Assembly (NCBI GenBank): GCA_050736615.1
Contig: JBOHWL010000134.1
Span: 1-12,350 of the forward strand
Direction: 5' to 3'
Origin: JBOHWJ01 sp050736615
GTDB lineage: Bacteria; Desulfobacterota; Binatia; Binatales; Binataceae
DNA: 12,350 bases
The notes below the pieces were generated by a model. The model saw only the letters and a list, made by a program, of their open reading frames with translations. It was not told the origin of the DNA and did not search any database. The position numbers and the translations under genes were made by a program. Positions 1 to 5,729 of this stretch are shown one piece after another (within the stretch, counting starts at the first letter, position 1; each line of letters starts with the position of its first letter).

Positions 1-104
1 AAACTATGCAGATACAACAGAGAGGGGCCGCCGCCGCCTTTGAGATAATGAATGTCGGCGCCGCCGACGCTGATCGTCCGCTGTTGGAATTCAACGTCCG
101 CCAT
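1..104 (-). CDS. alpha/beta hydrolase, N-terminal fragment (cut by window edge)
   Basis: Only the first 34 codons are present; the gene runs off the left edge. An ATG at 104-102 follows GGAG (116-113) with 8 nt spacing, so the start is well supported. The translation begins MADVEFQQRTISVGGADIHY and continues into a glycine-rich turn and then LLYLHS. This is the usual start of an alpha/beta-hydrolase fold protein: a first beta hairpin carrying 'GG..IHY', then a hydrophobic strand ending in the His-Gly/Ser oxyanion region. The nucleophile elbow and the rest of the triad lie outside the window, so the enzyme class (esterase, haloalkane dehalogenase, C-C hydrolase) cannot be told. It lies 86 bp downstream of the LLM oxidoreductase on the same strand and probably belongs to the same catabolic group. 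Confidence 0.6.
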   Translation of the reverse strand, partial: MADVEFQQRTISVGGADIHYLKGGGGPSLLYLHS

Positions 105-190
105 CACACAATCTCCGCGCCTGCCGCGGATTGCGCCGAAGCAGCCGTTCTGTCCTGAAAAACCTATTAGGCGAAACTCTCGCTCGCCGC

Positions 191-1402
191 TTAAGGCGTT
201 TGCTCAAATGGGCCCGGCAGGCCGAGTTCATCGCCCATTTCGCGCACCGCCGGGATCACTTCCCGCCTCATCAACTCGAGGCATCGCATGGTGTCCTTGT
301 GACTGATATCGCCGTCGTTGGTCCACATGCCGAGGATACCGGGGCGGAGTATCTTGAGGCCCTCGCGGATTTTTTTGATCACGGTCTCCGGCTTGCCCAC
401 CACCACGCGATTGCTGTTGACCACCGCGTCCCATCCGGCGGCGTCGACTCCGCCGTATAGCGCATCGGGTCTAAGCGAATGTTTGTATTGTTCGAGAATC
501 CGCCGGGAGGCCTCGCGCGAGTTGTAGCCCGGCGGCGCCATGAAGTCGCCGGGCAGCGGCACGCGTCCCACGCCGGCGTTGCCGAGCAGAAAGCCCTTGC
601 CGATTTCGAAGGCCTTTTCATCGGTGTCCTGCACGTGGATACGCCACAGGTAGCCGAAATTCTGCGGGCCGGGTTGATAGCCGACTTCGCTCGCCGCCTT
701 GCCGTACAGCTCGGTCATCTGGATCGTCACCTGCGGGTCCGTTTCAAGATAGATGTAGGGATAGTGATGGCGCGCCGACCATTCGAGCGTTTCGGGGCTG
801 CCGACGCCCGGGATCCAGATCGGCGGGTGCGGTTGCTGGTAGGGCCGTTCGAATGGATTGACCACGCGAAACTGATAGTGCTTGCCCTCCCATCGAAACG
901 GCCCGGGAGTGGTCCACGTCTTGATCACGAGATCGTGGGCCTCTTCAAAACGTGCGCGGTTGTGGACCGGGTTGGTATTGGTCGCCCAGCTTTCAATTCC
1001 GGTGCCGCGCACGAAACCTGAGACCAGGCGTCCACGCGAAATCATATCGATCTCGGCGAGTTCCTCGGCGACGCGGATCGGATTCTCGAAGATCGGCAAC
1101 GGATTACCCAGCAGCACAATCTTGGGCGTCTTAGTGATACGCGCCAGAATTGCCGCTTCGAGATTCATCGCGGCGCCCATACAGGTGGGCGTGTTATGAT
1201 GCTCGTTGAGCATCAGGCCGTCGAAGCCGCATTCCTCGGAAAAGGCATACTCGTCAAGATATTCATTATACAGATCAGCGCCCAATTTAGGATCGAAGTG
1301 AGTATTCGGGAACGTCAGTCGGACGGAGCCGCGAAAACTGCCACGCACGTCCTCTTCGGTATAAGCGGTGTAGGCCCTTTCGGTAAAACGCATGATAAAC
1401 AT
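191..1402 (-). CDS. LLM-class flavin-dependent oxidoreductase (bacterial luciferase-like monooxygenase)
   Basis: This is a 403-residue member of the luciferase-like monooxygenase family, TIM-barrel enzymes that use reduced flavin and O2 to oxidise small organic substrates, usually with a separate flavin reductase. Visible signs are the LNEHH motif at residues 65-69, which belongs to the active-site strand of this family, then 'GNPLPIFENPIRVAEE...DMISRGRL..GFVRG', a classic LLM stretch, 'PPIWIPGVGSPETLEW', and a C-terminal 'VVVGKPETVIKKIREGL' with 'MWTNDGD'. The length is typical of the longer members. An in-frame ATG lies further upstream at 1456, but the ATG at 1402 has GGAGGTG (1417-1411) at good spacing, so I start there. 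No signal peptide is seen, so it should be cytoplasmic. It sits between an amidohydrolase and an alpha/beta hydrolase on the same strand, which suggests joint catabolism. The substrate is unknown; no reductase partner is in view. Confidence 0.88.
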   Translation of the reverse strand: MFIMRFTERAYTAYTEEDVRGSFRGSVRLTFPNTHFDPKLGADLYNEYLDEYAFSEECGFDGLMLNEHHNTPTCMGAAMNLEAAILARITKTPKIVLLGNPLPIFENPIRVAEELAEIDMISRGRLVSGFVRGTGIESWATNTNPVHNRARFEEAHDLVIKTWTTPGPFRWEGKHYQFRVVNPFERPYQQPHPPIWIPGVGSPETLEWSARHHYPYIYLETDPQVTIQMTELYGKAASEVGYQPGPQNFGYLWRIHVQDTDEKAFEIGKGFLLGNAGVGRVPLPGDFMAPPGYNSREASRRILEQYKHSLRPDALYGGVDAAGWDAVVNSNRVVVGKPETVIKKIREGLKILRPGILGMWTNDGDISHKDTMRCLELMRREVIPAVREMGDELGLPGPFEQTP

Positions 1403-1410
1403 ACGGAATG

Positions 1411-1417
1411 CACCTCC
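1411..1417 (-). promoter_or_regulatory. Shine-Dalgarno deciding the LLM oxidoreductase start
   Basis: Read on the minus strand, this is GGAGGTG ahead of the ATG at 1402. It favours that start over the ATG at 1456, whose extra residues are Arg/Gly-rich and lack family similarity. Confidence 0.7.
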
Positions 1418-1466
1418 GGCTGGGCGGCCGCGCCTGGTCCGCGGCTCACCGGCCATTTAGCTTCAT

Positions 1467-1484
1467 CCGCGCGGGCCGGCGCGG
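1467..1484. repeat. GC-rich inverted repeat between amidohydrolase and LLM gene
   Basis: CCGCGC, a six-base loop GGGCCG, then GCGCGG form a perfect 6-bp stem. It lies 20 bp past the stop of the upstream amidohydrolase gene and 64 bp before the LLM start. No T-tract follows on the minus strand, so it is not a standard intrinsic terminator. It could pause RNA polymerase or stabilise mRNA ends, or be a chance product of GC-rich sequence. Confidence 0.35.
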
Positions 1485-1504
1485 TGATCGATGCCGCGAA
1501 GAAC

Positions 1505-2605
1505 TCAGCCGATACCCATATTGTAGAGCCGGTTGGCGGTTTCGAACACCATCTTGCGCGTGACGCGTTCGGGGATTCCCGCGAAGTTCTCGTCGATCAC
1601 TTTGAGCGAATTGGGAAAGGTTGAATCGGCGTGGGGAAAATCCGACGCCCACATGTAATTGTCTTCGCCGAAAAATTGATAGGTCGCTGGTCCGAGCGGA
1701 TCATCCTGGAACGTGGCCCACACGTTGCCCCTGACATACTCACTGGGTTTGAGCGGCAACTGCTTGATACTCGCGACCTTAGAAAAAACGTGATCGAGGC
1801 GATGCACCCAGTTCGGCACCCAGCCGACATCGTTTTCCGCCGAAACAATTTTGAGTTGGGGAAAGCGCTCAAAGACGCCGCCATAGACTAGGCGCGTGAT
1901 GCACTGCTCGACGACGTGAATCACGTGAATCTGCATGTCGGCGGGAGTCGGCATCGCGGCCGTCATCGGCATCCCGGAGATGAGCGGTTTGTGCAACGAA
2001 ACAGGTAATCCATTGGCGGAAGCCGCATCCCAAAGCGGGTCGAAACGCGCGTCACTATAGGGAACCTCGCCGGTCTCCGAGGCGAGAATCAAAATTCCGC
2101 GCAGCCCGATTTTGGCGCATCGCTCGATTTCCGAAACATCGGGCAACGCCGCCAGGGAGTACAGGCCGATCCCGATCAACCGCCGCGGCGCATGCCGGCA
2201 AAATTCCGCCAGCCAGTCGTTATACGCGCGCAAACACGCGAGTTGCAATTCGACATCCTTCATATTGAAGAGCGCGATGCCGAGAGTGGAGTAGAGAACC
2301 TCGGATGCGACCCCGTCGATGTCCTGATCCTTCAGCCGTTCGACCGGATCCCATCCGCCGGGCCGCGCGGCCTCATAGCCGTGCTTCATATGTTCGCGCA
2401 GGTCGTCACCGCCTTTGCCGGCGGCAAATGCCGCCGCCACGGCCAACGGATGAATCCCCGGCCCCACGAAGAGATAAGCGGGCCCGGTGGGTTTGTCATT
2501 TTTCACCACGCGCGGAGCGTTATCACGATATTTGCGGTCCAGCCTCTCGACCCACAAATCAGCGGGCTCCGTCATATGCGAATCCGCCGAAACAATTTTT
2601 GCCAT
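1505..2605 (-). CDS. amidohydrolase_2 family metal-dependent hydrolase/decarboxylase
   Basis: This 366-residue protein belongs to the amidohydrolase_2 (ACMSD-like) TIM-barrel group, whose members hydrolyse or decarboxylate ring acids and related compounds with one divalent metal. It opens with IVSADSH, giving the D8-x-H10 metal pair. It then shows LHKPLISG (H205), the 'SAENDVGWVPNWVHRLDH' block (residues 255-272) typical of the family, and WASDFPHADS with the conserved Asp at D322. The chosen start is the ATG at 2605, preceded by GGAGAG at 7 nt; an ATG 15 bases upstream would add only MERSV and overlap that Shine-Dalgarno. No signal peptide or membrane segment is seen. It is 102 bp upstream of the LLM gene and 128 bp downstream of a second, unrelated amidohydrolase. 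The many relatives of this type in soil bacteria lack known substrates, so I do not name one. Confidence 0.88.
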   Translation of the reverse strand: MAKIVSADSHMTEPADLWVERLDRKYRDNAPRVVKNDKPTGPAYLFVGPGIHPLAVAAAFAAGKGGDDLREHMKHGYEAARPGGWDPVERLKDQDIDGVASEVLYSTLGIALFNMKDVELQLACLRAYNDWLAEFCRHAPRRLIGIGLYSLAALPDVSEIERCAKIGLRGILILASETGEVPYSDARFDPLWDAASANGLPVSLHKPLISGMPMTAAMPTPADMQIHVIHVVEQCITRLVYGGVFERFPQLKIVSAENDVGWVPNWVHRLDHVFSKVASIKQLPLKPSEYVRGNVWATFQDDPLGPATYQFFGEDNYMWASDFPHADSTFPNSLKVIDENFAGIPERVTRKMVFETANRLYNMGIG

Positions 2606-2631
2606 AACTGATCTCTCCATGAACGCGGCTC

Positions 2632-2641
2632 GCGGGCCCGC
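2632..2641. repeat. 10-bp perfect palindrome upstream of amidohydrolase_2 gene
   Basis: GCGGGCCCGC reads the same on both strands. It lies 26 bp upstream of the amidohydrolase start in a GC-rich leader. It may be a protein-binding half-site pair or a mere GC-rich coincidence. Confidence 0.25.
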
Positions 2642-2670
2642 ATTCCTAAACGCAGTTCGCAGACTCTACT

Positions 2671-2711
2671 GCTCGCTCCGCCTTCGGTTTCGCTAAATGC
2701 GCTCGTTCCGC
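2671..2711. repeat. imperfect direct repeat GCTCGYTCCGC, period 30 bp
   Basis: GCTCGCTCCGC at 2671-2681 recurs as GCTCGTTCCGC at 2701-2711, one mismatch in 11 and exactly 30 bp apart. The pair lies in the 128-bp gap between two amidohydrolase genes. It may be a remnant of a dispersed intergenic repeat or spaced regulator sites. Confidence 0.3.
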
Positions 2712-2733
2712 TCCGCTGGTATGTCCGGCTGGC

Positions 2734-4425
2734 CTATGCCGTGGGCGGCGGCGCCGAGCGCAGCACTCGCCCCGGCAGGATGCCGGAATGTCGTTGGTCC
2801 TCGTAGAGCAATTGTCCGTTTACGATCGTGTACTTGATGCCGGCGGCTTCACTGACGAGCCTGCGGCCACCGCCGGGCAAATCGTCCCGGAGTTCGGGGC
2901 GTTGCGCCGAACCCACCGTGTTCAAGTCGAAAATTGCGATATCCGCCGCCATCCCGGGCTTGAGCAAACCGCGATCGCGGATACCAAAAAAGGCCGCGGG
3001 CTCAGCCGTGATACGTTTCACGGCATATTCCAACGTAAGCGCCTGGCGCTCACGCACGAAGGTGCCCAGCAGGTAAGTGGGATACCCGGCGTTACAGAGC
3101 ATATCGACATGCGCGCCGCCGTCCGAGATGCCGATCATGGTGCGCGGGTCGCTGAATTTTTCCGCCACGCGACGCTCGTCGATATCGAGCAGCGGTATCA
3201 TGTAAACCAGCATCAGATCATCTTCGAGCGCGAGTTCGAAGAAAGTATCAAGCGGACCCCGGCCGCGTTCGCGCGCGATCTCCGCGACGCTGTGCCATTG
3301 CAAAGCCTTGAGCGCGGCGCTTTGCGCCTCTTTGACCTGCACGCGCTCCCAGAAATCATGGAAGACGGCGCGACGCGCCAGTTCTTGCTCAAAGCGGCGG
3401 CGGAAATCAGGGTCAGCGTAGGTTTGCTTTTGCCTTTCCAACGGCTGCTCGCCAAAGACCGCCTTCATCGCCTCCATGCTGGCGAAGAGGAATGGATTGC
3501 GCAGGTGAAATTCGACCACCAGCGGCCGCACTGCGACCTGCGGCACGGCGCCACGCGCCAGCAACGGCGCCACGCGTTCGAGCGTTTCGCGCCAAGCCTC
3601 GGGGGCGTCGCCGCGGTCGCGCAAATTCAGCCAGGTCACCGGACGGCCGCTTTCCAATAGCAATTCAAGCAGCGCGTATTCGCGATCACTAACCGTACAG
3701 GGCTGGCGCGTGAGTGCGATTTCTATCGCGCCATGTCCGCATTCCTTCAACGCCCCGGCGTACGCTCGCAGTTCGTCATGACTCGCGAGGCGGCAGGCCA
3801 GCGGCCGTCCCTGGTAGCCCAGATGCTGCGGCATCACGGTCAGCGAGAAACCAAACGCCCCGGCCGCCATCGACTCCGCCAGCAGCGCGCGAATCCGCGC
3901 GGTCTCCTCCGCGGTGGCGGCCCGCTCCATCGCATCCTCACCCATCACCCAATGCCGAAATGGCGAAAGCGCCGCAAGAAAGCCGACATTGATACCGACG
4001 CCGCGCCGCGCGGCCGCGTTCATATAGTCCGGGAAGCTCTGCCAATCCCAACTCAGGCCCCGGTTGAGGACTTCGTAGGGAATCGCCTCGACGTGTACGA
4101 GATTCCAGGTGGCGACCTCGCGCGCGGCTGGTTTACATGGCGCCAGGCCGACACCGCAGTTCCCCATCATCACGGTGGTCACGCCATGCCATGATGAACA
4201 ACTAATGAGCGGGTCCCAACAGATTTGCGCGTCGTAATGGGTGTGAGGATCAATGAAACCGGGGCTGACAATCAGATCGGAAGCGTCGATCACGCGCGCG
4301 GCGCCGTCCGTCAGCGAGCCAATTGCGGCGATGCGTCCGTCGGCGATGGCAACATCGGCGTGATAAGCCGGCGCTCCGCTGCCGTCGACGATGGTCCCGT
4401 GTTTGATCATGAGGTCATAAACCAT
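2734..4425 (-). CDS. N-acyl-D-amino-acid deacylase-like amidohydrolase (amidohydrolase_3 family)
   Basis: This 563-residue protein has the layout of D-aminoacylase/dihydroorotase-type amidohydrolases. An N-terminal beta-sandwich starts YDLMIKHGTIVDGSG, followed by SPGFIDPHTHYDA with the H61-x-H63 metal pair, GNCGVG with C90 (the bridging Cys of D-aminoacylases), GISDGGAH with D435, and a closing 'GLLKPGMAADIAIFD' that returns to the sandwich. The family normally has His in an ATHxR motif and an SHxK motif; here the matching places read IALTR (Leu238) and WLNLR (Asn267). The metal site is therefore altered and the reaction may differ from N-acyl-D-amino acid hydrolysis. The start ATG at 4425 fits the family N-terminus; its Shine-Dalgarno is weak (AAGGCGGTG). 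It is the first gene of the minus-strand catabolic run and is divergent from the HtrA-like gene. Confidence 0.85.
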   Translation of the reverse strand: MVYDLMIKHGTIVDGSGAPAYHADVAIADGRIAAIGSLTDGAARVIDASDLIVSPGFIDPHTHYDAQICWDPLISCSSWHGVTTVMMGNCGVGLAPCKPAAREVATWNLVHVEAIPYEVLNRGLSWDWQSFPDYMNAAARRGVGINVGFLAALSPFRHWVMGEDAMERAATAEETARIRALLAESMAAGAFGFSLTVMPQHLGYQGRPLACRLASHDELRAYAGALKECGHGAIEIALTRQPCTVSDREYALLELLLESGRPVTWLNLRDRGDAPEAWRETLERVAPLLARGAVPQVAVRPLVVEFHLRNPFLFASMEAMKAVFGEQPLERQKQTYADPDFRRRFEQELARRAVFHDFWERVQVKEAQSAALKALQWHSVAEIARERGRGPLDTFFELALEDDLMLVYMIPLLDIDERRVAEKFSDPRTMIGISDGGAHVDMLCNAGYPTYLLGTFVRERQALTLEYAVKRITAEPAAFFGIRDRGLLKPGMAADIAIFDLNTVGSAQRPELRDDLPGGGRRLVSEAAGIKYTIVNGQLLYEDQRHSGILPGRVLRSAPPPTA

Positions 4426-4450
4426 CGCTAAAGCACCGCCTTGCCGAAAT

Positions 4451-4466
4451 GGCTCTCGTCAGAGCC
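4451..4466. repeat. perfect 6-bp stem, 4-nt loop hairpin in leader of the D-aminoacylase-like gene
   Basis: GGCTCT, CGTC, AGAGCC form a perfect stem-loop 25 bp upstream of the minus-strand start codon. It lies in the likely 5' leader, where it might influence translation or serve as an operator. On the plus strand it is followed only by TGTTAATT, too poor for a terminator, and nothing upstream would need one. Confidence 0.4.
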
Positions 4467-4516
4467 TGTTAATTGCTGCGTAGACTTGGACGGTCCGAAA
4501 AGTCAAGCGCGTGGCG

Positions 4517-4530
4517 CCGCCAGTCGGCGG
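4517..4530. repeat. GC stem-loop CCGCC/GGCGG
   Basis: A 5-bp perfect stem with loop AGTC, extendable by a G-T and a C-G pair. It is the second small inverted repeat in the divergent region. Function unknown; chance is possible in such GC-rich sequence. Confidence 0.25.
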
Positions 4531-4558
4531 TGTCGCACCCGCATCTTACCATCCCAAC

Positions 4559-4567
4559 TGGTACAAT
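4559..4567 (+). promoter_or_regulatory. candidate extended -10 promoter for the HtrA-like gene
   Basis: TGGTACAAT matches the TGnTATAAT extended -10 form with one mismatch. No recognisable -35 lies 16-18 bp upstream, which extended -10 promoters can tolerate. If used, the transcript would have a leader of roughly 210 nt containing the hairpin at 4577-4592 and the tandem repeat at 4611-4630. Confidence 0.3.
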
Positions 4568-4576
4568 AGGACAAGA

Positions 4577-4592
4577 TCCGGTTTGCGCCGGA
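4577..4592. repeat. stem-loop TCCGG/CCGGA just after the candidate promoter
   Basis: A 5-bp perfect stem with loop TTTGCG. It would be at the very 5' end of a transcript from the candidate promoter at 4559-4567, where such stems can protect mRNA. A further CCGG follows at 4595, giving an alternative pairing. Confidence 0.3.
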
Positions 4593-4610
4593 AGCCGGTG
4601 AAAGATATGC

Positions 4611-4630
4611 GTTGGAATCAGTTGGAATCA
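4611..4630 (+). repeat. exact tandem repeat of a 10-bp unit (two copies)
   Basis: GTTGGAATCA occurs twice with no gap. Ten base pairs is about one helical turn, so both copies would face the same side of the DNA, as expected for adjacent regulator half-sites. A replication-slippage duplication is equally possible. Confidence 0.5.
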
Positions 4631-4771
4631 GCATTGCCAATCTGATACTCCCGCCATTGGCGTCGCGGACTTTGGAGACTCGCGTCGCGCAGGATCGGAG
4701 TTTCGCTTGATTGTGAACCGGGTGAAAAATTGACGGTTAGATGATTGCCGACCATCAAACCTGGATCGTTT

Positions 4772-4776
4772 GGGAG
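4772..4776 (+). promoter_or_regulatory. Shine-Dalgarno for the GTG start of the HtrA-like gene
   Basis: GGGAG with 8 nt spacing to GTG 4785. It decides against the in-frame TTG at 4770, which has no upstream site of similar quality. Confidence 0.6.
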
Positions 4777-4784
4777 CGTCAGTT

Positions 4785-5693
4785 GTGAACGCGAGCGTGC
4801 AGGTGCTTGAAAAGGTCGCGCAGGCGACGGTCGGCATCCATTGCCAGGTGCCGCAGACCCACCCATCGGTCGGAATCGGGCTGGGCACCGATCGGCGCGG
4901 TACGGGCACCTTGGTCAGCCGTGACGGCCTCATTGTCACGGTCAACTACATGATCATGGGTGCCGAGAGCGTGATGATCACGCTGGCCAATGGCGAGCAG
5001 AGCCCTGCTCGGGTGGTCGCGCGGGATTTCACCACCAGCCTCGGCCTGCTGCGGATCGAGGGCAATGTCCATCCGTATCTTGAAGTGATTCCTTCGAGTC
5101 AATGCGCGCTGGGCCAGGAGATTTTCATCGTATCGAGTCTCGGCGCGGACAAGCGATGCGCTGATACCGGAATCATCACCTACCTGGGACCGTTCGACGC
5201 AGCTTGGGAATTCGTGCTCGAACGCTGCGTATGCGTGACGGCGTCGGCCTTTAATATCGGCTTGAGCGGGGGTCCGATTTGCAACTCGAGAGGACAGCTA
5301 ATCGGCGTGTCCTATCTCAATTTCGCGGATCTGGTGCGCCCGATCCTCGGGATCCCGGGTGAATGCTTTCTCTCCGGACGCGATGAATTGGTGCGCCACG
5401 GCCATCGCGTCAGCACGCCGCCGCGGCTGTGGCTCGGCGTATTGTCTTACACGTTGCGCGATCATGTCGTTATCGCGGGCGTGATGCCGGGAAGTCCGGG
5501 TGAGAAGGCCGGCCTCAAGCAGGGCGATCTGGTGCTGAGCGCCGACGGCAATGAAATCCACGAGCGCAAAGCCCTCTACGACGCGATCAACAGCCACCGG
5601 CCCGGAGAATCGGTTCACCTGCGCATCATGCGCAACAACCAGGTGCATACCCTCGAGGTGCCCGCCGTCATCGTCGACGACTTTCTGGGTTGA
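4785..5693 (+). CDS. HtrA/S1C-like trypsin-fold protein with PDZ domain, probable pseudoprotease
   Basis: This 302-residue protein has a chymotrypsin-like domain (about 5-185) and one PDZ domain (about 214-297, starting LWLGVLSY and including SPGEKAGLKQGDLVLSADG). It aligns by eye with DegP/HtrA. FNIGLSGGPICN keeps the Ser161 nucleophile motif, but the strand that carries catalytic His reads GLIVTVNYMIMG (Tyr55 instead of His), and the RDxxTDLAVL segment reads RDFTTSLGLL (Ser85 instead of Asp). Two of three triad residues are thus missing, so proteolysis is unlikely; peptide binding through the PDZ domain or a scaffold role is more plausible. There is no signal peptide, unlike periplasmic HtrA proteins. 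The GTG at 4785 is preferred because GGGAG (4772-4776) lies 8 nt upstream; a TTG at 4770 would overlap that site. Cysteines are unusually frequent (C20, C107, C125, C148, C150, C166, C194). It stands alone on its strand and converges with ppdK 36 bp later. Confidence 0.85.
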   Translation: MNASVQVLEKVAQATVGIHCQVPQTHPSVGIGLGTDRRGTGTLVSRDGLIVTVNYMIMGAESVMITLANGEQSPARVVARDFTTSLGLLRIEGNVHPYLEVIPSSQCALGQEIFIVSSLGADKRCADTGIITYLGPFDAAWEFVLERCVCVTASAFNIGLSGGPICNSRGQLIGVSYLNFADLVRPILGIPGECFLSGRDELVRHGHRVSTPPRLWLGVLSYTLRDHVVIAGVMPGSPGEKAGLKQGDLVLSADGNEIHERKALYDAINSHRPGESVHLRIMRNNQVHTLEVPAVIVDDFLG

Positions 5694-5729
5694 ACCCGCG
5701 CACGCATCGCCGCCAGAAGCAGACTCTCC

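Larger units (their letters stand above)
4426..4784. other. divergent intergenic region, 359 bp
   Basis: No convincing gene lies here; short frames on the minus strand are proline- and serine-rich shadows that run into the HtrA-like gene. From left to right it holds a perfect hairpin (4451-4466), a second GC stem (4517-4530), a candidate extended -10 element (4559-4567), a hairpin (4577-4592) and an exact 10-bp tandem repeat (4611-4630). Promoters for both flanking genes should lie inside. For the minus-strand gene, a TTGACT -35-like hexamer lies at 4507-4502, but no good -10 follows it. Confidence 0.6.

Noticed and set aside
2788..3660. A 290-codon plus-strand frame opposite the D-aminoacylase-like gene
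   Set aside because: It mirrors a well-supported family gene and has no motif of its own.
4618..4945. Short minus-strand frames in the divergent region, running into the HtrA-like gene
   Set aside because: Ser/Arg/Thr-rich composition, no Shine-Dalgarno, and they overlap the 5' end of the plus-strand gene.
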